Below, in pieces: positions 1 through 6,819 of a stretch of DNA of 18,654 nt (positions within the stretch are counted from its first letter, which is position 1; the number at the start of each line of letters is the position of its first letter). Source of the stretch: Streptosporangiaceae bacterium (GTDB lineage: Bacteria > Actinomycetota > Actinomycetes > Streptosporangiales > Streptosporangiaceae); NCBI GenBank assembly GCA_030041195.1, contig JASHOI010000385.1, forward strand, positions 1 through 18,654. Reading direction: 5' to 3'. The notes under the pieces are model-generated. The model was given only the letters and a program-made list of their open reading frames with translations, searched no databases and had not been told where the DNA came from. The translations under genes were made by a program, and so were the position numbers.

Positions 1-459
1 GCCGAGGTCTCCGAGACCACGTTCTTCCGCTACTTCCCCACCAAGGAAGACGTGGTGCTGCAGGACGAATACGACCCGGTGATCGTTGCCGCCTATCAGA
101 AACAGCCGGCCGAACTGGCCCCGGTCCCGGCGCTGCGGGCCGCGTTCGCCGCGGTCTTCGCTGGCATGACGCCCAGCCAGAAGGCCGAGCAGCAGGAGCG
201 GGTCGCGCTCATCCTCGCGGTGCCCAGGCTGCGTGCCGCCATGCTCAACCAGTTCTCCCGGCTCATGCAGTTCCTGGCCGACGCGATGGCGGAGCGCGCC
301 GGGTTGCCGCCTGACGACTTCAAGGTCCGTACGATCGCCGGGGCCGTCGTCGGGGCGACGATGGCCGTGCTCGCCGAGATGAACGACGACCCCGGCGCCG
401 ACGTCGCGGAACTCACCGACAGGGCGCTCGTGCAGCTCGAGTCCGGCCTCACCCTGTAA
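1..459 (+). CDS. TetR/AcrR family transcriptional regulator, C-terminal part (5' end outside window)
   Basis: The frame is open from the first base and ends at TAA 457-459. The first visible residues, AEVSETTFFRYFPTKEDVV, are the end of a TetR helix-turn-helix: the recognition helix with the FFRYFPTKE signature. About 30-40 N-terminal residues are therefore missing. The remaining 130 or so residues are an alpha-helical ligand-binding and dimerisation domain like that of MftR-type regulators. The family acts as a cytoplasmic dimeric repressor released by a small ligand; the ligand cannot be read from the sequence. A GTG at 52 would begin after the DNA-binding helix and is not a real start. The 3' end overlaps the convergent sigma-factor gene by 11 bases. 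Its target is probably upstream, outside the window. Confidence 0.9.
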   Translation, partial: AEVSETTFFRYFPTKEDVVLQDEYDPVIVAAYQKQPAELAPVPALRAAFAAVFAGMTPSQKAEQQERVALILAVPRLRAAMLNQFSRLMQFLADAMAERAGLPPDDFKVRTIAGAVVGATMAVLAEMNDDPGADVAELTDRALVQLESGLTL

Positions 460-1738
460 TCCCGGGTGAGCAGGCGGCGGCGCGTTCCAGGAGGACGGCG
501 CGCTCGGCGGCGTTGCGGGTGAGCGACGCGGCACGGGTGAACTCGGCGCGCGCCTGCGCGTGGCGCCCGAGCTTCGCCAGGAAGTCGGCGCGGACGGTGG
601 GCAGCAGGTGATAGTTGCGCAGCTCGGGCCGCGACGTCAGGGCGTCGGCCAGTTCCAGCCCGCGGGCCGGGCCGAATGCCATCCCGACCGCGACCGCGCG
701 ATTGAGCTCGACCACCGGCGTGGGCAAAATCTCGCCGAGCAGCCCGTACAACGCCGCGATCTGCGCCCAGTCGGTCTCGTCACCGCTGCGGGCGCGGGCA
801 TGGCAGGCGGCGATCGCCGCCTGCAGCACGTACGGTCCGGCCGGCCTGCCGATGGCCTGGGCGCGCAGCAGCGCGGCGAAGCCACGGCGGATCAGCAGCT
901 GGTCCCAGGTTCCGCGGTTCTGCTCTAGCAGCGGGACCGGCTCTCCGGCCGGGCCGAGCCGGGCCCGCATCCGCGACGACTGGATCTCCATCAGCGCCAC
1001 CAAGCCGTGCACCTCGGGCTCGTCCGGGCTGAGCTCGGCCAGCATGCGGCCGAGCCGGAGCGCCTCGTAGCAGAGTTCCGGGCGGATCCAGTTGTCGCCG
1101 GCGGTCGCCGTGTACCCCTCGTTGAAGATCAGGTAGACGACTTCGAGCACGGACGCGAGCCTGGCCGGGCGATCGCTCGCTGGCGGGACCTCGAACGGGA
1201 CCCGCTTGTCGGCGAGGGTCCGCTTGGCGCGAACGATCCGCTGCGCGATCGCCGGCTCGGCGGCCAGGAACGCCCGCGCGATCTCGCCGGTGCTCAGCCC
1301 GCCGAGGAGGCGGAGCGTGAGCGCCACCCGGGCCTCGGCGGACAGCACCGGATGGCAGGCCACGAACATCAGCCGCAGCACGTCGTCGGCCACGAAGTCC
1401 TCATCGGTCACCGCGTCGAGATCCGGTGAGCCGCCGAAGATGGCGCCCTGCTGCCGGGACCGGAGCTCGTGGCCCAGCAGGTCGACGTTGCGCTGCAGCC
1501 GCTCGTCGCGGCGCAGCCGGTCGATGGCCTGATGCTTGGCGGTGGCCATGAGCCAGGCTCCCGGGCTGGGCGGGATACCCGCCTGCGGCCACTGCCGCAA
1601 CGCCGCGACCAGGGCTTCCTGCGCGAGGTCCTCGGCCAGGCCGACGTCGCGCACGATGCGGGCCAGGCCCGCGATGATCCTGGCCGACTCCAGCCGCCAG
1701 ACCGCCTCGACCGCCCGGTGCGCTTCCGGCACGCTCAC
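449..1738 (-). CDS. ECF RNA polymerase sigma factor, ECF42 type (sigma2-sigma4 plus long C-terminal extension)
   Basis: This 429-residue protein begins at GTG. Region sigma-2 covers about residues 15-80 and includes EDLAQEALVAAL and the helix AWLMATAKHQAIDRLRR. Region sigma-4 covers about 125-180, with LTLRLLGGLSTGEIARAFL as its helix-turn-helix. The remaining 240 residues form the conserved helical, TPR-like extension of COG4941/DUF6596 (VVYLIFNEGYTAT, ELNRAVAVGMA), which marks the ECF42 group; plain ECF factors are only about 180-200 residues long. ECF42 genes are typically paired with a DGPF/YCII-domain gene and have no classical anti-sigma factor. Such a gene lies 45 bases upstream here, so the two are probably one transcript. 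The extension is thought to control activity. The convergent TetR gene overlaps its last 11 bases. The ribosome binding site is weak, so a second GTG two codons downstream is possible. Confidence 0.95.
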   Translation of the reverse strand: MSVPEAHRAVEAVWRLESARIIAGLARIVRDVGLAEDLAQEALVAALRQWPQAGIPPSPGAWLMATAKHQAIDRLRRDERLQRNVDLLGHELRSRQQGAIFGGSPDLDAVTDEDFVADDVLRLMFVACHPVLSAEARVALTLRLLGGLSTGEIARAFLAAEPAIAQRIVRAKRTLADKRVPFEVPPASDRPARLASVLEVVYLIFNEGYTATAGDNWIRPELCYEALRLGRMLAELSPDEPEVHGLVALMEIQSSRMRARLGPAGEPVPLLEQNRGTWDQLLIRRGFAALLRAQAIGRPAGPYVLQAAIAACHARARSGDETDWAQIAALYGLLGEILPTPVVELNRAVAVGMAFGPARGLELADALTSRPELRNYHLLPTVRADFLAKLGRHAQARAEFTRAASLTRNAAERAVLLERAAACSPGITG

Positions 1739-1783
1739 CCAGCCGATCAGATCACCCGCGTGCGCGGCCGCGCAATCCTGGCG

Positions 1784-2107
1784 TCACTCCGGCCCGTAGA
1801 CCTGCTGGATCGCTCCCTCACCGGTCCTGGCCACCTGCCAGAACCGCCGGGCCAGCTCGATCGCCTCTTCCTTGGTCCGCGCGTCGACCAGCGCGAAGCT
1901 GATGATCGCCTCCTTGGCCTCGGTGAACGGGCCGTCCGTGACCGTGACCTGCCCGTCGACGGCGGAGACCCGCGTGCCCACGGGGTCCAGGCCCCCGGTC
2001 GCGAGCAGGACCCCGGCCTTGGTCAGGTCCTCAACCAGCTGGCCCATCTGCGTCATCATCTTCTCGTCCGGCTGCTGTCCCGCCGTCACCGTCATCAGGA
2101 ATCGCAC
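1784..2107 (-). CDS. DGPF/YCII-related domain protein, partner of the ECF42 sigma factor
   Basis: This protein has 107 residues. I start it at GTG 2107-2105 (MRFLMTVTAG) because a strong Shine-Dalgarno run, GGAGGGAGG, sits about 7 bases upstream. The longer open frame to 2275 has a low-complexity N-terminus and would run through the promoter motif. The DGPF signature lies at residues 58-61 within VTDGPFTEAKEAI, followed by a ferredoxin-like YCII fold ending in IELARRFW and QQVYGPE. Its biochemical role is unknown; genes of this type are regular neighbours and targets of ECF42 sigma factors. The sigma gene follows 45 bases downstream on the same strand. An in-frame ATG four codons in is the alternative start. 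Confidence 0.92.
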   Translation of the reverse strand: MRFLMTVTAGQQPDEKMMTQMGQLVEDLTKAGVLLATGGLDPVGTRVSAVDGQVTVTDGPFTEAKEAIISFALVDARTKEEAIELARRFWQVARTGEGAIQQVYGPE

Positions 2108-2434
2108 GTTCCTGCCTCCCTCCATCACCTGGGCCGGCCCGCTGCCCGGGCCTCCCTCTGCTGATGCTTCGAACGGCCGCGCCCCATATCGACACCAGCC
2201 ACCGGGGATTGCCAGCGGCGTATGAGAACTTGGCGTCGCGGTTGCTTTTTTAGGACTGATGACCTCGATTGTCATGGGGATTAGAAGGCTCGCTGAAGTT
2301 CAGCCGGCGGCCGGTGTCGCGGCGGGGGCGGCCGGGTACAAGCGCGGTGCTTCAGCACACATGCAGCGCGCAGCGTCACGGCTGCCCTGCAGCAATTTCC
2401 GTCTACGCACGATTACTGCCCAAAAGGGGGATTC
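2108..2434. other. Divergent intergenic region between the DGPF and repeat-protein genes
   Basis: These 327 bases separate two divergent genes. They hold the ECF42-like motif (2169-2194) for the left gene, a T6 run with relatively AT-rich flanks near 2246-2275, and a small inverted repeat GTGCT-TC-AGCAC at 2347-2358. The repeat-protein gene has a G-rich Shine-Dalgarno (AGGGGG) just before its ATG at 2435. I found no convincing -35/-10 pair for the rightward gene and no coding frame with credible composition. Confidence 0.5.
2169..2194 (-). promoter_or_regulatory. Candidate ECF42-type promoter for the DGPF-sigma operon
   Basis: On the minus strand TGTCGA (2194-2189) is followed after 17 bases by CGA (2171-2169). 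This matches the TGTCGA/CGA motif I recall as reported for ECF42-dependent promoters, at ordinary ECF spacing. Transcription would start near 2160 and give a leader of about 50 bases before the GTG at 2107. The position directly upstream of the sigma factor's own operon supports autoregulation. It is a motif match only. Confidence 0.5.
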
Positions 2435-2836
2435 ATGACCATGACCGCAGAGCGCAGCCAGATGGCCGACATGGCCGACATGGCCGAGGACGAGCTCCTC
2501 GCTTCGCTCATGGACCGCCGCGAGCGCGGCGGACACGGCATCGAGCACCCACTCATGCTCGCGATGCTCGCCCGCCGCCGCGAGGAGGACGACGGTCCGT
2601 CCATGGACATGCCGCTCATGCTCGCCGCCATGATGCGCCGCCGCCGCGAGCGTGGCGGGCGCGACATGGAGCAGCCACTCATGCTGGCCATGCTCGCCAT
2701 GCTCGCCCACCGCCACGAGGAGAGCGACAGCGTCATGGACCATCCGCTCATGCTCGCCGCCATGATGCGCCGCCGCCGCGAGCGTGGCGGACACGGGATG
2801 GAGCAGCCACTGCTGCTCGCCATGCTCGCCCGGTAA
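2435..2836 (+). CDS. Unrecognised methionine/arginine-rich tandem-repeat protein
   Basis: This 133-residue protein has no family I recognise. It starts at ATG 2435 with an AGGGGG Shine-Dalgarno about 4 bases upstream; ATG 2441 is an alternative. After a short MADMADMAE run (three near-copies of a 9-base unit at 2462-2488) it consists almost wholly of units of about 21 residues with consensus (M/I)-(E/D)-x-P-L-M-L-A-x-M, followed by a basic RRRRERGG or acidic REEDDG linker. Two units pair into a higher-order period of 42-44 residues. Each unit predicts as a short amphipathic, methionine-rich helix plus a charged turn. There is no signal peptide, transmembrane segment or cysteine. The amino-acid repeats keep frame and show synonymous change between copies, which supports a selected protein. 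A second small gene follows 91 bases downstream and may be co-transcribed. Metal binding, oxidant scavenging or self-assembly are only guesses. Confidence 0.75.
   Translation: MTMTAERSQMADMADMAEDELLASLMDRRERGGHGIEHPLMLAMLARRREEDDGPSMDMPLMLAAMMRRRRERGGRDMEQPLMLAMLAMLAHRHEESDSVMDHPLMLAAMMRRRRERGGHGMEQPLLLAMLAR
2612..2790 (+). repeat. In-frame direct repeat, two identical 47-base copies 132 bases apart
   Basis: Bases 2612-2658 and 2744-2790 are identical over 47 positions (ccgctcatgc...gtggcgg) and lie 132 bases apart, exactly 44 codons. A more diverged unit beginning CGCCGCGAGCG occurs at 2516, with the matching starts at 2642 and 2774. The array lies inside the repeat-protein gene and points to recent unit duplication or gene conversion. 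Confidence 0.9.
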
Positions 2837-2927
2837 CAGCGGGCGCAGCGAGCAAGGGAGGCGCCCGCCCCGGGTCCGGCCGATGGGCGGCCGGGGCGGG
2901 CGATCGGGATATCGCAAAGGAATGGAC

Positions 2928-3302
2928 ATGGCAGCTGACTCATCATCCAGGGAAACGAGCAGGGACCAGATGGAGTCCGTGATCGACGATTTGATCCGCG
3001 ACATCTTCCAGGACTCCGGGACGTCCCCCGGATCGTCCGGGCGTGACATGGCCGCGACCGCGGCCCTGTTCGAGCAGGCATTCGGGTCCGGGCGCGGAAG
3101 GTCGCGCGCCGGGATGCTCGAGAAGATGCTTCTCGCTGAGGCATTCGCGGCCGAACTGGCCGACGCGCTGGCGCCGGCGCTCGCGGACCGGCTCGCGCCC
3201 CGGCTGATGAATGCCCTGGATCAGCACGTGGCCGACGAGGCGCAGGCCAAGAAGCCAGCGTCGGCGGCCCGGCCGAGCGGGCAGGGTAAGAAGAGCTCTT
3301 AG
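2928..3302 (+). CDS. Small hypothetical helical protein, possible partner of the repeat protein
   Basis: The protein has 124 residues from ATG 2928, chosen because AAGGA lies 6 bases upstream; ATG 2922 overlaps that site and the longer frame from 2784 would overlap the preceding gene. I recognise no family. The N-terminus is Ser- and acid-rich (AADSSSRETSRDQ). It is followed by a helical segment ESVIDDLIRDIF (about 19-30), a Gly/Ser linker, a second helix around ATAALFEQAFG, and a strongly helical Ala/Leu block, MLLAEAFAAELADALAPALADRLAPRLMNALD (about 65-96), with heptad-like spacing that suggests oligomerisation. The C-terminus is Lys/Ser rich. There is no signal peptide or transmembrane helix. 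It lies 91 bases after the repeat-protein gene on the same strand, so the two may form one transcription unit. Confidence 0.75.
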   Translation: MAADSSSRETSRDQMESVIDDLIRDIFQDSGTSPGSSGRDMAATAALFEQAFGSGRGRSRAGMLEKMLLAEAFAAELADALAPALADRLAPRLMNALDQHVADEAQAKKPASAARPSGQGKKSS

Positions 3303-3313
3303 CCCGGGCGATT

Positions 3314-3342
3314 CGGCGGCGGCGAGAATGAACCCGCCGCCG
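3314..3342 (+). terminator. GC-rich hairpin between the small helical-protein gene and the nitroreductase
   Basis: CGGCGGCGG (3314-3322) is perfectly complementary to CCGCCGCCG (3334-3342) with an 11-base loop. It starts 11 bases after the stop at 3302. No U-tract follows, which is common for actinobacterial terminators but weakens the call. It could instead shape the leader of the nitroreductase mRNA, whose ATG is 17 bases further on. Confidence 0.4.
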
Positions 3343-3359
3343 GGCGCGTTGGCACCGTC

Positions 3360-3869
3360 ATGCAGACCTGGGACGCCATCACCTCACGCCGTAACGTCCG
3401 GTCGTTCGCCGGCCGCCCGATCCCGGCGGCCGACCTTGACCAGATCCTCGAGGCGGGCCGGCGGGCACCGTCCTCGCAGAACTGGCAGCCGTGGGACTTC
3501 GTCCTGGTCACCGACCGCGAGCAGCTCGTTGAGCTGGCGACGGTGTGGCGGGGAGCCGGCCATGTGGCGGACTCGGCCGCAACGATCGTGGTCGTCGGCC
3601 CCGCCGTCGAGAACCCCTTCCGCCGGGCCACGTTCGACCTCGGCCAGGCGACGATGCAGATGATGATCGCCGCCGCGGACCTGGGGATCGGCAGCAGCCA
3701 CGCGGGCGTCGGGGACCTGCCGAGGCTCCGCGAGCTGCTCGGCATTCCGGACGACCGCGACTGGGCGCTGATGATCTCGCTCGGCTACCCGGCCGACCGG
3801 CCGCTGGCCCCGATCAGGCGTCCGGACCGGCGGCCGTTCGACGAAGTCGTGCACCGCGGCCACTGGTAG
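3360..3869 (+). CDS. Nitroreductase family protein (FMN-dependent)
   Basis: This protein has 169 residues, usual for the short nitroreductase family. The N-terminal RRNVRSF (10-16) is the FMN phosphate-binding signature, APSSQNWQPW (about 36-45) is the classic second FMN motif, and DLGIGSSHAGVGD...LLGIP followed by ISLGYPAD forms the conserved C-terminal half. Members are cytoplasmic flavoproteins that use NAD(P)H to reduce nitro compounds, quinones or other electrophiles; the substrate is not predictable. No good Shine-Dalgarno precedes the ATG. The gene is convergent with the alpha/beta hydrolase and the two stops are 3 bases apart. Confidence 0.93.
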   Translation: MQTWDAITSRRNVRSFAGRPIPAADLDQILEAGRRAPSSQNWQPWDFVLVTDREQLVELATVWRGAGHVADSAATIVVVGPAVENPFRRATFDLGQATMQMMIAAADLGIGSSHAGVGDLPRLRELLGIPDDRDWALMISLGYPADRPLAPIRRPDRRPFDEVVHRGHW

Positions 3870-3872
3870 CCG

Positions 3873-4718
3873 CTACGCCGCGAGCGGCGCGAGGATCTCC
3901 CGGGCAGCCTTGAGGATCGAGAAGTGCCCGTGACCGGGATGCAGGTGCAGCCGCGCTCCCGGTATCGCCTCGGCGTACCGCCGGGCGTGCTGGGGCGGGA
4001 CCGTGGTATCCGCATCCCCGTGGTGGATGGAGGTCGGCACCGTGATCGCGGCGAGCTCGAAACCCCAGGGCCGGGTCAGCACGCGCAGATCCTGGGCAAC
4101 CCCCTCGGTGCCGCGGCGGAACGCTTCGGCGTAGCCGGCCAGGAAGGCGTCACGGGTGCCTGGCTCGCCCATGGCCCGGCGGTCGGCGTCGGGCAGCTCG
4201 CTGGTGGCGACGCGCAGGAACAGCCGCGGACTGATGCGCTCCAGTGCGGCCAGGCGGCCGAGGAACCAGCCGCCAAAGGCGGGAGCACGCCGGGCCACCT
4301 CAAGCGACATCCGCTCCCCGGGCGCCATCCCGCGCGTGGTCCACTCCGGCGCGCCGAGTGGCGAGATCAGCGTGAGGCTGCGGACCCGGCCGGGAAGCGC
4401 CGCCGCGCACGCCGCCGCGAACGGCCCGCCGCCCGAGATGCCCACCAGCGCCGCCGAGCCGACCTGCAGCCCGTCGAGAACCACCGCGGCGTCCTGCGCC
4501 CAGTCGGCGACGTGGCGCAGCACGCGCGGATCGGTGCCGCCGGTCCCGGGCCGGTCCGGGACCAGGACGCGCAATCCCAGTTCCTGTGCCGCCTGCGTGA
4601 ACAGGTGCGCCGACAGCCGCGAATCGGCCAGCCCGTGGCACACCAGAACCGGCACCGCGTCCGGCTCGCCTGCGGCCTCAACCGCGATCACGCTGCCGTC
4701 GGCCCAGCACACCTGCAT
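3873..4718 (-). CDS. Alpha/beta hydrolase
   Basis: The protein has 281 residues and the alpha/beta hydrolase fold. LVCHGLADSR (26-34) is the oxyanion strand-turn, LVPDRPGTGGTD (52-63) follows the usual pattern, the nucleophile elbow is GISGGG with Ser95, the acid is Asp237 in HGDADTTVP, and the base is His263 or His265 in PGHGHFS. The triad is complete, so an active esterase, lipase or related hydrolase is expected; the substrate is unknown. There is no signal peptide. The run GGGGGA abuts the ATG and is better spaced (6 bases) for a GTG two codons downstream (4712), which may be the true start. It is convergent with the nitroreductase. Confidence 0.93.
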   Translation of the reverse strand: MQVCWADGSVIAVEAAGEPDAVPVLVCHGLADSRLSAHLFTQAAQELGLRVLVPDRPGTGGTDPRVLRHVADWAQDAAVVLDGLQVGSAALVGISGGGPFAAACAAALPGRVRSLTLISPLGAPEWTTRGMAPGERMSLEVARRAPAFGGWFLGRLAALERISPRLFLRVATSELPDADRRAMGEPGTRDAFLAGYAEAFRRGTEGVAQDLRVLTRPWGFELAAITVPTSIHHGDADTTVPPQHARRYAEAIPGARLHLHPGHGHFSILKAAREILAPLAA

Positions 4719-4775
4719 TCCCCCATGGTCCCGCGTTCCGGCAACCCGGCGTCCCGCAGGTCCGGCGCCGGGCCG

Positions 4776-5192
4776 TCAGCGGCCGTCGTCGAGGAACCCG
4801 TGGGCGAGCGGAAGGAAGAGGTCGTCGACGATCTCGATCAGGGTGGAGTCCGGCAGCGGTGCCTGGCTCATGATCAGATCGTGGACGACCAGATCCCGGG
4901 GCAGTGAGGCGATCCTGCTGCGCAGGACGGCAGGGCTGATCTCGCCGCGCTCGACCGCGCGCTCGAGGATGCGCTGCATCGCGGTCGGCGGCCCGGCCAG
5001 CAGCCGTTGCCGCATCGCGGCGAGCGGCTGCCGCGTCGCGCGGAAGTGGTCGGCTATCAGGTAGCTGAGGATCCCGGAGATCTCGTTGGTGCGCGCGGTG
5101 ACGTGGCGGAGCAGCGCGAGGACGTCGCCGCGGAGCGTGCCGGTGTCGGGGGTCTCGATCGGGTCGAGTGACGCGTGGTGGCTCACGGCGGC
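4776..5192 (-). pseudogene. TetR-family regulator, C-terminal fragment lacking its DNA-binding domain
   Basis: About 135 residues match the ligand-binding half of a TetR regulator: LDPIETPDTGTLRGDVLALL, then LIADHFRATRQPL, ERAVERGEISP and the typical ending VDDLFLPLAHGFL. TetR proteins are about 190-210 residues long. Upstream of about 5183 the same frame continues only as antisense of the MFS gene (Gln- and Arg-rich, no helix-turn-helix), and no suitable start is present. The DNA-binding domain is therefore missing. The right edge of the homology is approximate. The fragment faces an MFS gene truncated at the same place, which suggests a regulator-exporter pair whose middle was deleted. Confidence 0.75.
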
Positions 5193-5894
5193 CAGCACCG
5201 TCCCGCCGTCGTCGACGTCCGCCTGTTCGCGTCGCGGTCGTTCGCCGCCTCGGGTGCGCTGCTGTTCCTGTCCGGCCTGTTCCTGTACGGGGCGTTGCTG
5301 CTGTTGCCGTTGTACTACGAGCAGGTGCGCGGGCAGACCCCGCTGGCCGCTGGGCTGCTGCTGGCCCCGCAGGGCCTGGGCCTGCTGCTGACCCGCAGCC
5401 AGGCGGGCAAGCTCACCGACCGCATCGGCCCCCGGCCGGTTGTGCTGGCCGGCCTCGCGCTCGCGGTCGCTGGCACCATCGCCTACGCCATGGCCGGGGC
5501 GCACACCGGCGAGATCGTCCTCGCCCTGTGCCTGGTCATCCGCGGCGCAGGCGTCAGCCTGGTCACCGTCCCGATCATGGCAACCGCCTACATCGGCCTT
5601 CGGCCAGCCCAGGTGCCGCACGCCAGCAGCGCCACCCGGATCCTGCAGCAAGTCGGCGGCTCCTTCGGCGCCGCCGTGTTCGCCCTGATCCTGCAGACCC
5701 AGCTCGCCGCGCACGCCGGTCACGGCGTCACCGGCCAGGCCGCGGCGTTCGACAGCGCGTTCTGGTGGTCGGCGGGCGTCACCGCGGTCGCCGTCGCCGC
5801 GGCCCTGCTGCTGCCCGCCGCGAAACCGCGTTCCGCCCCGCCACCGGGCAACGACCGTACCGAGAACACCACCCAGCCCTCACCCGTGCGCTGA
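5175..5894 (+). pseudogene. DHA2-family (EmrB/QacA-like) MFS exporter, C-terminal half only
   Basis: The 239-residue frame from GTG 5175 matches the second half of a 14-helix drug:H+ antiporter: VVDVRLFASRSFAASGALLF, LLPLYYEQVRGQTPLAAGLLLAPQGLG, then RILQQVGGSFGAAVFALILQ and a last helix near AFWWSAGVTAVAVAAALLLP. About six transmembrane helices remain, where full-length proteins have 14 and roughly 480-530 residues. A TGA at 5169-5171 lies in frame just upstream, so the missing half is not encoded here. Homology begins near 5199, next to the point where the TetR fragment's homology ends. A stable half-transporter product is possible but unlikely to transport. Confidence 0.8.
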
Positions 5895-5972
5895 GTCGCC
5901 CGCCGACGTTGCAGCAGCGGCCATCGCGCACGGCGAGCCGCCACCGGCCCGAGGCGCTGCGGACCGTGCGCA

Positions 5973-6746
5973 TCAGTGGACCGACAGGCCGCCGTCGACG
6001 AAGATCGACTGGCCGGTGACGTACCCGGACGCGCGGCTGGCCAGGAACAGCGCCGGGCCGGCGAAGTCTTCCGCCACGCTGTTGCGCCCGACCATCGTGC
6101 GGGCGGCCAGTTCCGCGACCCGGACGGGGTCGGCGGAGATCCGGGCGTTCAGCGGGGTCATGACGAAACCGGGCACCAGCGTGTTACTGGTCACCCCGTG
6201 CGGCGACCACGCCTCAGCCTGGGAGCGGGACAGCGACTCCAGGCCGCCCTTTGACACGCCATACGCCCCGCTCTGCACGAAGGCGCGGTGCGCCTGCTGC
6301 GAGCTGACGTGGATCAGCCGCCCGAAGCCCCGCTCGGCCATGCCGGGCCCGAACCGCCGGCCGAGCAGGTACGGCGCCTCCAGGTTGACCGCCATCGTGG
6401 CGTCCCAGATCTGCTCGTCGACCTCGGCCATCGGCGGCCGCAGGTTCACTCCGGCGCAGTTGACCAGGATGTCCGGCTCACCGAAAACCTCGGCTGACTG
6501 GTCGGCCGCGGCGAGCGCGCCGCTTCGTGAGCCCAGGTCACCGCTCACGTACGCCGCGCGGCAGCCGTCCGCGGTCAGCTCGTCAACGGCCGCCGCCAGC
6601 CGGTCCTTGCCGCGCGCGACCACGACGACGCTCCCGCCCGCGCGCGCCAGCGCCCCGGCGATGGCCCGCCCGATCCCGGAACTCCCGCCGGTCACGACGG
6701 CGACGAGGCCGTCCAGCGAGAACAGTTCCTCAACGTAAGACGCCAT
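5973..6746 (-). CDS. SDR family oxidoreductase
   Basis: The protein has 257 residues, a classical short-chain dehydrogenase. TGGSSGIG (19-26) binds the dinucleotide, NCAG is at 96-99, Asn121 is in MAVNLEAP, the catalytic Ser149 is in HVSSQ, and Tyr162 and Lys166 are in YGVSK. The C-terminal GYVTGQSIFVDGG is the usual FabG-like ending. The four catalytic residues are intact, so it should be an active NAD(P)H-dependent dehydrogenase or reductase of the gluconate 5-dehydrogenase/FabG-like type; the substrate is not defined. GAGAGGG lies about 8 bases upstream of the ATG. It is convergent with the MFS fragment and stands alone. Confidence 0.95.
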   Translation of the reverse strand: MASYVEELFSLDGLVAVVTGGSSGIGRAIAGALARAGGSVVVVARGKDRLAAAVDELTADGCRAAYVSGDLGSRSGALAAADQSAEVFGEPDILVNCAGVNLRPPMAEVDEQIWDATMAVNLEAPYLLGRRFGPGMAERGFGRLIHVSSQQAHRAFVQSGAYGVSKGGLESLSRSQAEAWSPHGVTSNTLVPGFVMTPLNARISADPVRVAELAARTMVGRNSVAEDFAGPALFLASRASGYVTGQSIFVDGGLSVH

Positions 6747-6819
6747 GACGAGGCCCTCTCGTTCGCCCGCAGCGACCTTTGTACCAGAACCGCTGCCCGG
6801 CGCATGGGGGCCAGAACGG

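Noticed and set aside
1469..2164. A 231-residue plus-strand frame opposite the sigma and DGPF genes.
   Set aside because: It has shadow composition (Arg, Gly, His, Pro rich), no ribosome site and no recognisable motif. The minus-strand genes explain this DNA.
2230..2256. TTGGCG followed by TAGGAC as a housekeeping promoter for the repeat-protein gene.
   Set aside because: The spacing is only 15 bases and the -10 is poor, so it is not supported.
2435..2836. Regular repeats considered as a CRISPR array.
   Set aside because: The repeats are in frame, imperfect, directly abutting and coding. There are no unique spacers and no cas genes.
2784..2927. N-terminal extension of the small helical protein back to 2784.
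   Set aside because: It would overlap the repeat gene out of frame, and the extension is Gly/Arg rich. AAGGA 6 bases before ATG 2928 decides the start.
2300..3144. Long minus-strand open frames (249 and 243 residues) across the repeat-protein gene.
   Set aside because: They are antisense images of the same repeats. The plus frame has a good ribosome site, sensible start and stop and a coherent helix-linker pattern; the minus frames do not.
5926..5971. Inverted repeat GCGCACGG/CCGTGCGC between the MFS fragment and the SDR gene.
   Set aside because: The arms are only 8 bases with a 30-base loop and no U-tract. It is too weak to call a terminator in DNA this GC-rich.
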